A stretch of 64,000 nt of DNA from Pseudomonas protegens (GTDB taxonomy: Bacteria > Pseudomonadota > Gammaproteobacteria > Pseudomonadales > Pseudomonadaceae). The stretch is from positions 6,046,501-6,110,500 of the forward strand of contig NZ_CP031396.1 in the NCBI RefSeq assembly GCF_003363755.1, written 5' to 3'. Positions 51,762-61,080 of the stretch are shown one piece after another (positions within the stretch are counted from its first letter, which is position 1; every line of letters starts with the position of its first letter). Below the pieces are notes generated by a model. The model ran no database searches. It was given only the letters and a program-made list of their open reading frames with translations, and had not been told where the DNA came from. The position numbers were made by a program, and so were the translations under genes.

Positions 51762-54700
51762 TCACCCGGCAAGTGGTGCCGATCCGTCGTACTGCTCAAG
51801 CAGCTGCTGTTCAAGGGTCACGATGGCCTGTTTAACCTGCTCAACACAGTCGCTCACCAGGGGCATGTTCAGGTCCGGGCTCTGACAGGCGTCTTCCAAT
51901 TGCCGGCAGCTCTCCACCAGTTGCTCGCCCTTGACGACTCGCGCAGCCCCCTTGATGCGATGCGCCAACTCGGACAGCTCCGCTGTTGCTTGGTCGCGCA
52001 GCAGTGTCTCCAGGGTCTGCAGGTCGGTGCGATTGTTGCTGAGCAATTCGCTCAGGATGTGTTGCAGCATGGTCGGCTCGCTGCCCACCAAGGTATGCAG
52101 GGACTCCAGGTCGAATACCTGTGGGGATTGGCTGTTGACGCGTTCTTCGGGCGGCAGGGGCGCGCGTTCGTCTTCCTCGACTTGACCCAGGGCCAGCAGG
52201 CGCGCCTCCAGTTCATCCAGGCTGATGGGCTTGATCAGACAGTCATTCATTCCGGCCTGGATGCAGCGTTCCACTTCCTCAGGCTGGGCGTCGGCAGTCA
52301 GGCCGATGATCACGATCGGTTCGTTGTGCGTGTCGCGTTCATCCTGGCGAATTGAGCGGGCCAGTTCGGCACCGTTCATGACGGGCATGTGGCAGTCGGT
52401 GATGATCAGGTCAAGAGCGTGCTCGCGCCAGGTCTTCAGTGCCTGTTGTCCATTTTCCGCCTCGACTATGTCGTGCCCGAGAAACGCCAGTTGCTGTCCC
52501 AGGACCTGACGGTTCACCGGGTGGTCGTCCACCACCAGAATCTGCAGGCGGTACATCTGCCGTCGCTTGATGCTGGGAGCAGGTTCTACGGCGGCCAGGC
52601 GCTCCAGCACTTGAAGGCGAAGATCCACCTCCACCTGGGTGCCCTGGCCCAGGGTGCTGTTCATTGAGACAGTGCCGCCCATCATTTCGCACAGGGAGCG
52701 ACAGATCACCAGTCCCAGGCCGGTGCCTTCGGTGTTCAGGACATTGCGTTCGACTTGGGCAAAAGGTTGGAACAGCCGCTGCTGGTTACTAGGAGATATG
52801 CCTATCCCTGAATCTTCGACGCGCAGTTTGACCTGTAGCAACGAGTTCTCCACCAGATCGCCGCTGATGCTCACTTTAATGAAGCCGGCTTCGGTGAACT
52901 TGATGGCGTTGCTTATCAGGTTGGACAGAATCTGCTTGAAGCGCATGCCGTCTACCAGCACATCGCAATTGATGCTGGAGTCGATTTCGAGGATCAGGCT
53001 CAGGCATTTCTGTCGTGCCAGACCTTCGAACACACGGGCTATGGATTCCACCAGCTCGCGCAGGTTGGCGCGTTTGGGCGAAAGGCTCAGGCGCCCCGAC
53101 TCGATGCGGGCGATGTCGAGAATATCGCCGATCAGCTCCAGCAGGCTCTTGGCCGAGCTGTAGGCAATTTCGATGCTGGAGCGCTCAATCCGGTCGCTGT
53201 CGGCCCGTTTGAGCGCCAGTTCCAGAATGCCGATGATCGCGTTCATGGGGGTGCGGATTTCATGACTCATGGTGGCCAGGAACGTGGTCTTGGTGCGACT
53301 GGCCTGGTCGGCCAGGTTCTTCGCCTCTTTCAACTCCTGGACCAGGTGGCGATGCTTGGTGATGTCCAGCCAGCCGCAGATAACGCCTTTGGTGACGCCA
53401 TTGTTGTCCTGGAAGGGTTGGATCCAGTGATCGATCCAGACCTCCTTGCCCTGCAACTTGACCTGGTACACCGAACTGATGGTCTGACCGTCGCGTATGG
53501 CTTGCAGGTAGCTGTGATGCAGGTCGGGTTCAGCGCAGAAATGCTCCTTGGGCAGCTGTTGCACGGATTTGTGCAGAACCTGGTCGGCGCTCAGGCCGAC
53601 ACTCTGCAGGTAACTGCGGTTGCACGAGAGCATCTTGCCGTCCATGTCACGAATGTAGAGAACCGGAGGCATGTTTTCGGCCAGGGTCTCGATGAAGCGC
53701 AACTGGTCGTTCAGGGTTTTCTCGGCCTTGATCCGACGTCGCAGATAGAAGGCCCAGGCCAGTGTCAGCAACAGCAGGAGCGCCGCGGCGGCGATGATTT
53801 CGGCGATCAGCAGCGCATAGTCGCGCCAGGTTTCGCCACTCATGCCCGGTGGTGAGCGCCAGTGGTTGGCAATGGCGTTCAGATCGTCCGCTGGGAGACT
53901 GAGCAGGGCCTTGTCGAGAATCGACTGCAGCTCCGAGTCACTGCGGCGCAGAGCAAAGCTGGCGGTTGCCCGACTTGTGTGGATCAGGTCGGCGATGCTC
54001 AGGCGATTGTGAAACAGGCGGACAATGTAGTAGCGAGCGGCCGGCAACGACACCACGGCGGCGTCGGCGCTGCCGTCATAAACTTTGTTCATGGTGTCCA
54101 GAGTGGTGCCGGCCTCGATCAATTGCGTGCTCGGATAAAGCTCGCGGACGTGTTGCAGGGTCACGTGACCTGATGGAATGGCAAGACGCTTGCCTGTCAG
54201 GTCCTCTGCTGTCAGGCCCTTGTCTTTCGCGCCGCTGGGTGTGATCAGGACAAAAGGGCTGGTCAAAAAGGGCCTTGTGAAACGTAGCTTTTCCTCGCGC
54301 TGCGGGCCAGCCGTCATGATGGCCATGTCTGCCTCGGAGTTGCTCAAGGCTTCAATCTGCTGCGGATAGCCGCCATTACGCACAGTCACCTGGAAATGCA
54401 GGCCGGTGCGCTGCGAGATGATCTCCAGCAGTTCGGCCGCGACTCCGGAGAACACCCCGTTGGCGTCGAAGAACGCCGCGGGGGCCAGGTCGTCGTTGAT
54501 GATCAGGCGTATCACCGGGTGACGCTCGATCCAGCGTGATTCTTCTGGGGTCAATACAATCTTTTCGCCGGTGGGCACGAAACCGCTGCCAACCCAGCGC
54601 TGACTCAGATTGTTCAGTTTTTCCTTGCCGATGGCCTCGATGCTGCGGTCAAGGATGCGCTGAAGACGGGCGTTGTCCTTGTTGATCGCATAGCCATAGC

Positions 54701-55409
54701 CACCCGTCGCCAGGTCAACGAAGCGCTCGAACTTGAGAAAACCGTAGTAAGAGCGATTGATCTGGAAGTAGGCGCTGAGTACATCGTCCAGGTACATGTC
54801 GGCGTGACCGAATGCAGCGGCAGCCAGGGCTTCGTTGTGCGTGGGATAGATCATCAGGTGGGCACGAGGAAAGCGCGACTGCGCTTCGCCGCTGTGTTCC
54901 TTGACCACGGAGACTCGCAGCCCGGCCAGGTTTGCCGGGGACTGGCGCAACTCGTCGTTGCGCTTGAACAAGGCCAACCGCCCATCGGCGAACGGTCGGG
55001 TGAAGCTGATGGCATCGCTGGATTGCCCGGGGCTGTTGTAGCTGCCCATCAAGTCGATGGCGGAGGCCTGCAGGGCCTGTAGGGCTTGTTCTCGGGTGGC
55101 GAAGGGAACCACCGTCATGCCGACTCCGAGCATCTGCCCGATCAATGAACTGACGTCCGCTGTAATGCCTTCGTAGTGACTGTCGTTGTAATCGACATTG
55201 AAGGGAGGCGACTCTTGTGCGACCACACCGATTTTCAACTCCGACTTATGCCGTAGCCAGTGCCAGTCCTCTTGTTCAAGTACCAGTTCTTGGTGATCGA
55301 GGCGCACCTCGCTATACAGCGTATTGGGCAGTAGGGGTGGCTGGGCCGCTGCCGTCTGAGCGGCAATGGTCACCAAGCAGGCAAGTAGCCAGATAAGTCG
55401 TGAGTGCAT
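51762..55409 (-). CDS. rocS1: BvgS/RocS1-like hybrid sensor kinase
   Basis: This 1215-residue unorthodox kinase has a signal peptide, two periplasmic family 3 solute-binding domains (about 50-275 and 290-515), a membrane segment near 535-558, a PAS domain (about 575-690), and HisKA with SHEIRTPMNAIIG. An ATP-binding domain (IGISPSNQQR, GTGLGLVICR), a receiver (IITDCHMPVMNG) and a C-terminal HPt (LAHRIKGAARVV) follow. The layout matches RocS1 and BvgS. A four-step phosphorelay to the RocA1-like regulator is expected. The start at 55409 has GAAGAG upstream. The EAL gene stops 92 bp upstream. Confidence 0.88.
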   Translation of the reverse strand: MHSRLIWLLACLVTIAAQTAAAQPPLLPNTLYSEVRLDHQELVLEQEDWHWLRHKSELKIGVVAQESPPFNVDYNDSHYEGITADVSSLIGQMLGVGMTVVPFATREQALQALQASAIDLMGSYNSPGQSSDAISFTRPFADGRLALFKRNDELRQSPANLAGLRVSVVKEHSGEAQSRFPRAHLMIYPTHNEALAAAAFGHADMYLDDVLSAYFQINRSYYGFLKFERFVDLATGGYGYAINKDNARLQRILDRSIEAIGKEKLNNLSQRWVGSGFVPTGEKIVLTPEESRWIERHPVIRLIINDDLAPAAFFDANGVFSGVAAELLEIISQRTGLHFQVTVRNGGYPQQIEALSNSEADMAIMTAGPQREEKLRFTRPFLTSPFVLITPSGAKDKGLTAEDLTGKRLAIPSGHVTLQHVRELYPSTQLIEAGTTLDTMNKVYDGSADAAVVSLPAARYYIVRLFHNRLSIADLIHTSRATASFALRRSDSELQSILDKALLSLPADDLNAIANHWRSPPGMSGETWRDYALLIAEIIAAAALLLLLTLAWAFYLRRRIKAEKTLNDQLRFIETLAENMPPVLYIRDMDGKMLSCNRSYLQSVGLSADQVLHKSVQQLPKEHFCAEPDLHHSYLQAIRDGQTISSVYQVKLQGKEVWIDHWIQPFQDNNGVTKGVICGWLDITKHRHLVQELKEAKNLADQASRTKTTFLATMSHEIRTPMNAIIGILELALKRADSDRIERSSIEIAYSSAKSLLELIGDILDIARIESGRLSLSPKRANLRELVESIARVFEGLARQKCLSLILEIDSSINCDVLVDGMRFKQILSNLISNAIKFTEAGFIKVSISGDLVENSLLQVKLRVEDSGIGISPSNQQRLFQPFAQVERNVLNTEGTGLGLVICRSLCEMMGGTVSMNSTLGQGTQVEVDLRLQVLERLAAVEPAPSIKRRQMYRLQILVVDDHPVNRQVLGQQLAFLGHDIVEAENGQQALKTWREHALDLIITDCHMPVMNGAELARSIRQDERDTHNEPIVIIGLTADAQPEEVERCIQAGMNDCLIKPISLDELEARLLALGQVEEDERAPLPPEERVNSQSPQVFDLESLHTLVGSEPTMLQHILSELLSNNRTDLQTLETLLRDQATAELSELAHRIKGAARVVKGEQLVESCRQLEDACQSPDLNMPLVSDCVEQVKQAIVTLEQQLLEQYDGSAPLAG

Positions 55410-55501
55410 GGTCTCTTCAGAAAATGAGGGAGGCTTAGTTGAGTCGAGAGCGCTGAAAATACAGAGTGAAAATAGTAGCTGTCGGGGGTTGCTTTGGCCT
55501 A

Positions 55502-56707
55502 TCAATTTATATCGTTAGTGGGGGGACTTGAGGGCTTGTTGCAATAGGCGATGAAGTGACTTTCCGGCATGGGGCGGGCAAATAGAAAACCTTGGGCAAT
55601 CGAGCCCCCCAACTTCAATAGTTGCTCCTGCTGTTCATGGGTTTCCACGCCTTCGATGATCACTGACATTCCCAGGGAGCCAGCCAGGGCCAAGGTATAG
55701 CGGATGATGGCGCTGCTTGCAGGGTGATGTCTCATCTTGCGCACGAAGTCGCGGTCCAACTTGATTTGGTTGAAGGGCAGCTCGTAGAGCCGTTCCAGAG
55801 ACGCGAAGCCGGCGCCGAAATCGTCCATGGCCAAACCGCAGCCCATGAGCCGCAGGCGCACCATATTTTCCAGGCTGTACGCGCAAGCGCCCATCACACA
55901 GGTTTCGGTGATTTCAAAGGTGATGCAACTTGAAGGCACCTGGAAGAGCGCCAACAAGGACGTCACGGATTCAGTCAGAGTTGCGGAGGATAATTGTGAG
56001 GGGTGCAAGTTGAAGGAAAAATTCAGCGGTAGGTCGTTTCTTGCCAGTTTGCGCCGCAGCGCCAGACCTTGATCGAACAATTGCCAGAACAGTCGATCCA
56101 GTAGGTTGTGGTCTTCCATGATGTTCAGGAAGTGTGACGGCGGCAGCACCCCCAGTTGTGGGTGGTTCCAGCGAGCCAGGACTTCGGCGCCCAGCACGGC
56201 AGCGGTATCGAGTGCCGCCTTGGGTTGGTAGTAGGGCTCGAACTCTCCGTTGTCCAGACCGCGCAACACATCACCTAGCGTGGGCAGCGCAATGCTCTTG
56301 AGCGGGCTGGCCAGGTCATGCCGCAGGGACTGGTATCGCTTCAGCAAGGTGGTCAGACGCTCCAGGTTGAAGGGTTTGCTCAGGCTTCCGAGAAAATGCA
56401 GACCCAGGCGCTTGATCATGGACACGGTGGTGTTGCGCAGCGCCAGATCAATCTGGCTGCAAAGGATGACCGCGCGCAGTTTGCCGCTGTGACTGGCGTG
56501 ACGAAGGAAAGCCAGGCCGTCCATGCCGGGCATTTTCAAATCGCAGATGGCAATGTCGATGGCTTCACAACTTTCCAACAGTGCCAATGCCTGACTGCCG
56601 CTGATGGCTTCATGAATCTGGACGGGTATCACCTTCCTTAACGCAGTGATGGTAACCAGGCGTTGCAGGGGTTCATCTTCCAAAACTAGAACGTTCAGGT
56701 GTTGCAT
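55502..56707 (-). CDS. rocR: RocR-like receiver-EAL phosphodiesterase
   Basis: This 401-residue protein has a receiver (1-125; Asp56 in ICDLKMPGMDG) and an EAL domain (about 145-385). Catalytic EAL residues are all present: EVLARW, SFNLHP, FEITET, MDDFGAG, IKLDRDF and EGVETHEQ. It should hydrolyse cyclic di-GMP, gated by phosphorylation of the receiver. Length and context match RocR (SadR), which antagonises RocA1 in control of cup fimbriae. It lies upstream of the hybrid kinase on the same strand and divergent from the response regulator. Confidence 0.88.
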   Translation of the reverse strand: MQHLNVLVLEDEPLQRLVTITALRKVIPVQIHEAISGSQALALLESCEAIDIAICDLKMPGMDGLAFLRHASHSGKLRAVILCSQIDLALRNTTVSMIKRLGLHFLGSLSKPFNLERLTTLLKRYQSLRHDLASPLKSIALPTLGDVLRGLDNGEFEPYYQPKAALDTAAVLGAEVLARWNHPQLGVLPPSHFLNIMEDHNLLDRLFWQLFDQGLALRRKLARNDLPLNFSFNLHPSQLSSATLTESVTSLLALFQVPSSCITFEITETCVMGACAYSLENMVRLRLMGCGLAMDDFGAGFASLERLYELPFNQIKLDRDFVRKMRHHPASSAIIRYTLALAGSLGMSVIIEGVETHEQQEQLLKLGGSIAQGFLFARPMPESHFIAYCNKPSSPPTNDIN

Positions 56708-56929
56708 TGCTGGCTCGTGTTGTTGACTCGTCGGATATCTTGCTTAAGTCATTTGATACGGGGCCATTAGATGTATCTTCATGTCTTGTAGGAAATTTCC
56801 TAATGAAAAAATCAGAGCGTCTGAATTTTTCAATGATCGTCAATAACCACTTGTAAGTCGGGTCAAATCCGAGGAGTTTGCGCCCTCGCAGTTGCTGCCC
56901 GGCGGCAAGTTATAAGGTGAAATGACATT

Positions 56930-57559
56930 ATGCACAGCGTATTAATAGTGGATGATCATCCCGTCGTTCGATTGGCGGTGAAGGTTCTGCTGGAAAAGCA
57001 CGATATGCAGGTGGTGGGCGAAACCGATAACGGGCTGGATGCAATAGAACTGGTACGCGAGCATGTTCCGAGTGTGGTGATTCTCGATATCGGCATTCCC
57101 AAACTCGATGGCCTCAAGGTGTTGTCCCGGATCAAGGCGCTGGGCTTGCCCACCGAGGTACTGGTACTGACATCGCAGTCTGTCGAAAGCTTTTGCAAGC
57201 GCTGTATTCAGCTTGGCGCTAGAGGCTTCGTCAACAAGGAAGAAGACCTGAGCAATCTGGTGGTGGCGCTGAATGCGGTGCTGGCCGGCTATACCTTTTA
57301 TCCTTCGCTGGTGAACGATGTTTCCAAGCCGGCTGCCGAGCAGTTGTCCGAGACCGAGCTGATTGGCTCACTGACCGATCGGGAAATGATCGTGCTGCAG
57401 TATCTGGCTCAGGGCTATTCCAACAAGGCCATCAGCGAGAAGCTGTTTCTCAGCAACAAGACCGTCAGCACCTACAAGGCTCGCTTGTTACAGAAGCTTG
57501 GTCAGGGCTCGCAAGTTGGCCTGGCAGAGTTCGCCAAGCGCCATGGGCTGATTCTCTGA
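56930..57559 (+). CDS. rocA1: RocA1/BvgA-like LuxR-type response regulator
   Basis: This 209-residue protein has a receiver (Asp53 in VVILDIGIPKLDG) and a C-terminal LuxR helix-turn-helix (LAQGYSNKAISEKLFLSNKTVS). It is the expected DNA-binding output of the adjacent hybrid kinase. AAGGTGA lies 9 nt before the ATG. Divergent placement from rocR (222 bp) mirrors the P. aeruginosa roc locus as I recall it. The likely target is the fimbrial operon to the right, though the 1-kb gap contains IS debris. Confidence 0.88.
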   Translation: MHSVLIVDDHPVVRLAVKVLLEKHDMQVVGETDNGLDAIELVREHVPSVVILDIGIPKLDGLKVLSRIKALGLPTEVLVLTSQSVESFCKRCIQLGARGFVNKEEDLSNLVVALNAVLAGYTFYPSLVNDVSKPAAEQLSETELIGSLTDREMIVLQYLAQGYSNKAISEKLFLSNKTVSTYKARLLQKLGQGSQVGLAEFAKRHGLIL

Positions 57560-57612
57560 AAGATGGCAAAGCGGCAACAATGATATTCGGCAACCCGATT
57601 TGAACTGCAAGT

Positions 57613-57640
57613 ATCGGAGCATCCTCGTGGATGCTCCGAT
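57613..57640. repeat. Perfect 12-bp hairpin
   Basis: ATCGGAGCATCC-TCGT-GGATGCTCCGAT. A near copy lies at 58193-58218 on the other side of the transposase remnant. No T run follows, so it may be part of the mobile element's ends or a dispersed palindrome. Confidence 0.65.
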
Positions 57641-57721
57641 CAAGTCCGCAGATGTGCTGAATACGCCTGACTTCCCGATCCGCGCTCTTGTGAGCCATCT
57701 ATAAAATTACCCCAAGCGCCA

Positions 57722-58090
57722 GTTCGCACGTCTGACGCTGAGCGCGCCGATCCCCGAAGACGCCACGATCATGAACTTCAGGCACCTGCTAGAAAAGCAC
57801 TAACTGGCGCCCGTGATCCTTGTGGTCATCAACGGTTATTTGCAGGAAAAGGGGCTCTTTCTGCGCTAAGGCATCATCGTTGATATCACTATTGTTCATG
57901 CCCCGAGCTCGACCAAGATCGAATATTGAAAACGCAGGCGCGGGCCAAGGTTGAGCATCCACTTCGGGTGATCAAGCAGCAGTTTGGTCAGGTGAGCGTG
58001 CGCTCTCGCGGACTGATGAAAAACACAGCCATTTGGCGACGCTGTTCGTCCTGTGAAACCAGCTGATGGGTATGGGCGTGTTACGCGTTT
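57722..58090 (+). pseudogene. IS5-family transposase remnant
   Basis: In rightward reading it gives LSAPIPEDATIMNFRHLLEK, then an in-frame stop, PVILVVINGYLQEKGLFLR, another stop, and IVHAPSST. Then, after an internal deletion, ARAKVEHPLRVIKQQFGQVS followed by a frameshift. These blocks match the middle and C-terminal parts of IS5-family DDE transposases. The conserved central DDE region is deleted, so it is inactive. Confidence 0.85.
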
Positions 58091-58192
58091 AACACGTGAT
58101 ACCGGGCAAAACATAATGCGCCGGCCGATGTTCGGAAATTGACGCTTCGTGGCGCAGGAGTTTTGACTTGGAGCTGTTGCGCGACAAGTTGA

Positions 58193-58218
58193 TCGGAGCA
58201 TCACTGGGGATGCTCTGA
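58193..58218. repeat. Imperfect copy of the 57613 hairpin
   Basis: TCGGAGCATC-ACTGGG-GATGCTCTGA repeats the stem sequence of the hairpin at 57613-57640. The pair brackets the transposase remnant. Confidence 0.55.
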
Positions 58219-58557
58219 GATTACTGGCACTGTTCAATACAGACATGAATATTGACAGTCTGACTATTGTTGATGAATCAATAATTGGCCTGGAGTATGA
58301 CTGCTTGCGAGCCAGGTTTAACGAGATGTCAACTCCCTAAGATTCGATGTTCCTCTTTGCCCAGTCGCAGATGTGGACTTTTAGTGTCTATGAAGGCGTG
58401 CGGACGAAGATCTAAAAAGCAAAGCACTATGTTAGAACTGTTGAGAACTCCGGGCTGAGCCTAAAACTAAAGGTTGAGAAAACTTAACTTCACTCAGCTG
58501 TCGTCCCATGGCATGAAGATATGTCTGGCGATCTTGGCGTTCGTACATGTAGTGATC

Positions 58558-59394
58558 TTAGGGCGGTGAAATAGTTACTACTGTGGACCCACTAAACTGA
58601 CCAGGCGTAACTTTCCCGCGCTTGACCAGGGTCGAGGTAATGGTCAGTGGCGTGGCGAGGCCTTGTGTAATCGGCACATTGATACCTACCGTGGCATCCT
58701 TGCCATTGACTGTTATCTTGCTGTACAGGCTGCCATCGCTCTTGAGCCGTACGCCGTAGGAATCACTCCGTGACGTCGAGACAGTCATGCTGGCAGGGCC
58801 ACGACATTGCACGTAGACCCGCGTTGAGGCCGTCGCCCCGTCCACTGCGTTATCCATCAGGCTCTTGTGGTCGATCACGGCATATCCTGTGATATCGCAT
58901 TGCAGCGACGGTGCAGCTACTCGGTGACAGGGGCCAAAGGGATTAAGAGCACCACCAATGGTTGGTCCAGTCTTCACAGCTAAAAAACCGATGCAAAGGT
59001 CAGAATGCGTATATTCTGAGTCTACAAAAATTGATCCGCTGAGCGGAATCCTAAACCCCTTACTTTCCAAATCCCTCAACAGGTCTCCCATGTAAGAACT
59101 ACGGCGGACGGGGACCTCCCATACTGCGTAATCTCCTACCGTACGGTTGTAGCTCGACGTAATGCGTGCACTCAAACGAATTATGCATACAGTATAAATC
59201 GACTCGTTTGTTGAACAGGGGCTGCTTATCAACTCAGACCCCCAACTGGTCACTTCAAAGTAGTAACGCATTCCTCCTGGGACATACTCACTTTTCGTCG
59301 TGGTGATGGTAATGGCGTAAGCCTGGAACGCGGCCCCACACAGCAGCATCGCTGCCAGGGCGCCCTGCAGCACTGTCATATAGGCTTTCTTCAT
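58558..59394 (-). CDS. MrpH-like fimbrial tip adhesin
   Basis: This 278-residue protein has a signal peptide (cut near AFQAYA, residue 27), an N-terminal receptor-binding domain with paired Cys, and a C-terminal pilin-type domain from about LQCDITGYAVIDHKSLMDN. That pattern is typical of the MrpH family of two-domain adhesins. It is the last gene of the leftward fimbrial operon. The ATG at 59394 is used; a GTG at 59403 overlaps the upstream stop. MrpH binds Zn through His residues; whether these are kept would need alignment. Confidence 0.78.
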   Translation of the reverse strand: MKKAYMTVLQGALAAMLLCGAAFQAYAITITTTKSEYVPGGMRYYFEVTSWGSELISSPCSTNESIYTVCIIRLSARITSSYNRTVGDYAVWEVPVRRSSYMGDLLRDLESKGFRIPLSGSIFVDSEYTHSDLCIGFLAVKTGPTIGGALNPFGPCHRVAAPSLQCDITGYAVIDHKSLMDNAVDGATASTRVYVQCRGPASMTVSTSRSDSYGVRLKSDGSLYSKITVNGKDATVGINVPITQGLATPLTITSTLVKRGKVTPGQFSGSTVVTISPP

Positions 59395-59399
59395 GATGA

Positions 59400-59930
59400 T
59401 CACTCGTAACTAAGGGAGAAGGTCAGGGAGGCTTCGAAGTTGCCCTGTCCGATGGTGTGATTGGCTAGCACCTTAGGCTCGCCTTGCAGGTAGGCATTGA
59501 AGCTGATCAGGTTTTCACCACGAGTCAGCTCGCCCATGCGGTGGGTCTTGTTCAGCGGCAGCGGTTCGCCACCCATTGCCTCCAGCCCTACCAGCAGGCC
59601 TTGCACGGTTGTGCTTCGCAGCATCAGAAATCCGGGTGGTTCGCTGCTTTCGTTGCCGCTGAAGGTGATGCTGACCATGCGCTTGCCGACGTCCAGATCG
59701 CAGTTCTGCAGGTGCAGTTCGATGGGGCGGCCCTTGGTCCTGCCGTTAAGGTACAGGTCCTTGTCGATCACGCTTTTGAAGTCTATTTCAATCAACTTAT
59801 CCCCTTCGGCGAGCATGCAAGGCTCGTTCACCAAGGTGCCAGAAAAGTACAGGTTGTCTTCTGCCGCCTGGATCGCCGGCAACCACAGGCATACGATCCA
59901 GGCGCCCAGGTTCATGGCCCAATTGCTCAT
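59400..59930 (-). CDS. Fimbrial minor subunit
   Basis: This 176-residue pilin-like protein has a signal peptide (cut near PAIQA, residue 22), then NLYFSGTLVNEPCML with the first Cys and LHLQNCDLD with the second, and a C-terminal beta-zipper strand FEASLTFSLSYE. AGGAGG precedes the ATG at 59930. It starts 8 nt after the stop of the previous subunit gene, so they share one transcript. Chaperone-usher subunits of this type cap or adapt the fibre between rod and tip. Confidence 0.85.
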   Translation of the reverse strand: MSNWAMNLGAWIVCLWLPAIQAAEDNLYFSGTLVNEPCMLAEGDKLIEIDFKSVIDKDLYLNGRTKGRPIELHLQNCDLDVGKRMVSITFSGNESSEPPGFLMLRSTTVQGLLVGLEAMGGEPLPLNKTHRMGELTRGENLISFNAYLQGEPKVLANHTIGQGNFEASLTFSLSYE

Positions 59931-59938
59931 GGATCCTC

Positions 59939-60442
59939 CTAATAGAGCTCGGCCATCAAGAGCGCCGAGGCAGTAAACTCGGTGCTGGGCAATGCCGCGC
60001 CAGCGAGCTTTACCGGTACGGCCTCCAGCACGGGGGGGGGCGACGCGCGAACATCGATTTCTCGTGGCTCGTTGGGCGTCAATGCGGTGCCGCCAAGCAG
60101 GACCTTGATACCCAAATCGTTTTCCGAGGTTTTCAGCGCAGTGGTGTCGAAAGGCGCGGGCGTGCCCTTGAGGGTCAAACGTATGTGCCAGGTAATGTTG
60201 GTGTCGGCGGCTCCCGGGCAATCGATCTGGTAGGGGATTGCCTGGCGATAGCGCTCGCCATCGATGCGGTTGACGGCGATGTTTTGCGCGAAGCGCACGT
60301 TGATTCGGCCGCCCTGGTCACTGACGATGCAGCCGGGCGGTGCCAACAGGGTTCCACTGAACACCAGATTGTCCGCGTTAACGCACGACAGGGGCAGAGC
60401 AGTGATTGAAAGGATTGCCAAGGTGCGATGCAAGAGGATCAT
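59939..60442 (-). CDS. Fimbrial minor subunit
   Basis: This 167-residue subunit has a signal peptide (cut near SCVNA), NLVFSGTLLAPPGCIV with the first Cys, YQIDCPG with the second, and terminal strand FTASALLMAELY. It overlaps the upstream subunit stop by 4 nt (ATGA). It is related to, but clearly diverged from, its two neighbours, so the three are paralogous adaptors rather than recent duplicates. Confidence 0.85.
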   Translation of the reverse strand: MILLHRTLAILSITALPLSCVNADNLVFSGTLLAPPGCIVSDQGGRINVRFAQNIAVNRIDGERYRQAIPYQIDCPGAADTNITWHIRLTLKGTPAPFDTTALKTSENDLGIKVLLGGTALTPNEPREIDVRASPPPVLEAVPVKLAGAALPSTEFTASALLMAELY

Positions 60443-60936
60443 CGATAGTCCACCACCAGGGTTGCACTGGCCTTGAATGCGCCGGCCTTGACTTCGCTGG
60501 CGTCGCGTTTGACCAGCACGGCTTGTAGCACGGGCTGCTTGCGCGTATCGAAGTTGGACCAGGTGTTGAGTGCCCACCGGTCGCCGTCCTTTTTCAGGGC
60601 GATACCGATATTGTCGTAACCGGGTATCTGCAGCAGCGAACTGTCGAAGGCCCCATTGCCGCGCACCTGTATCCGCAGTTCATTGGTCGCTGCGCGGCTA
60701 CAGTCGAGCGTGTAGTCGATGGAAATGGTCTTGTAGTCGCCATCGATGCCTGCAATCTGAACATCATGAAAAGGGGCGCTGATGGGCGCGTCTCTGTTGA
60801 TCACGCAGGGAATCGCCGCATGGATGACACCTTGTATCGTCACCCGGCTCTCGACGGCCTGGGCCAAGGGGCCGCAGCCGAGCAAAAGTGCCAGCAACGC
60901 GGGACGTGCGACCGTCATGATGAGGGGCTCAGTCAT
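60439..60936 (-). CDS. Fimbrial minor subunit
   Basis: This 165-residue subunit has a signal peptide (LLALLLGCGPLAQA), VIHAAIPCVINRDAP with the first Cys, YTLDCSRA with the second, and terminal strand FKASATLVVDYR. The ATG at 60936 overlaps the stop of a tiny upstream frame by 8 nt, implying coupled translation; an ATG at 60918 would give a more usual signal-peptide length. It follows the chaperone and the deleted pilin. Confidence 0.83.
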   Translation of the reverse strand: MTEPLIMTVARPALLALLLGCGPLAQAVESRVTIQGVIHAAIPCVINRDAPISAPFHDVQIAGIDGDYKTISIDYTLDCSRAATNELRIQVRGNGAFDSSLLQIPGYDNIGIALKKDGDRWALNTWSNFDTRKQPVLQAVLVKRDASEVKAGAFKASATLVVDYR

Positions 60937-61048
60937 ACGCTAGATTCACATTGAGGCTGGCGCGTAAAGCCCCCGGGCTGACGGCATGAGTGGTGACACT
61001 GGCACAGCACAGGCGTGCTGCTAGGGATACACGGAGTCTGGGCTTCAT
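60929..61048 (-). pseudogene. Pilin gene reduced to signal peptide and last strand
   Basis: A 39-codon frame from ATG 61048 reads MKPRLRVSLAARLCCASV, a signal-peptide-like start, and ends GALRASLNVNLAYD. The end matches the terminal zipper strand of the three intact subunits (FKASATLVVDYR, FTASALLMAELY, FEASLTFSLSYE). The whole pilin core, with both cysteines, is missing. It lies between chaperone and first minor subunit, where a structural subunit gene is often found. An in-frame internal deletion is the simplest reading. Confidence 0.7.
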
Positions 61049-61080
61049 GATCGGCGCTCACAGAAACTGGTCATTGAACG

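Larger units (their letters stand above)
57560..58557. other. 998 bp without an intact gene
   Basis: The gap between the response regulator and the fimbrial adhesin holds two related hairpins and a dead transposase. The right third (58220-58557) shows lower G+C and no feature I recognise. Confidence 0.6.
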
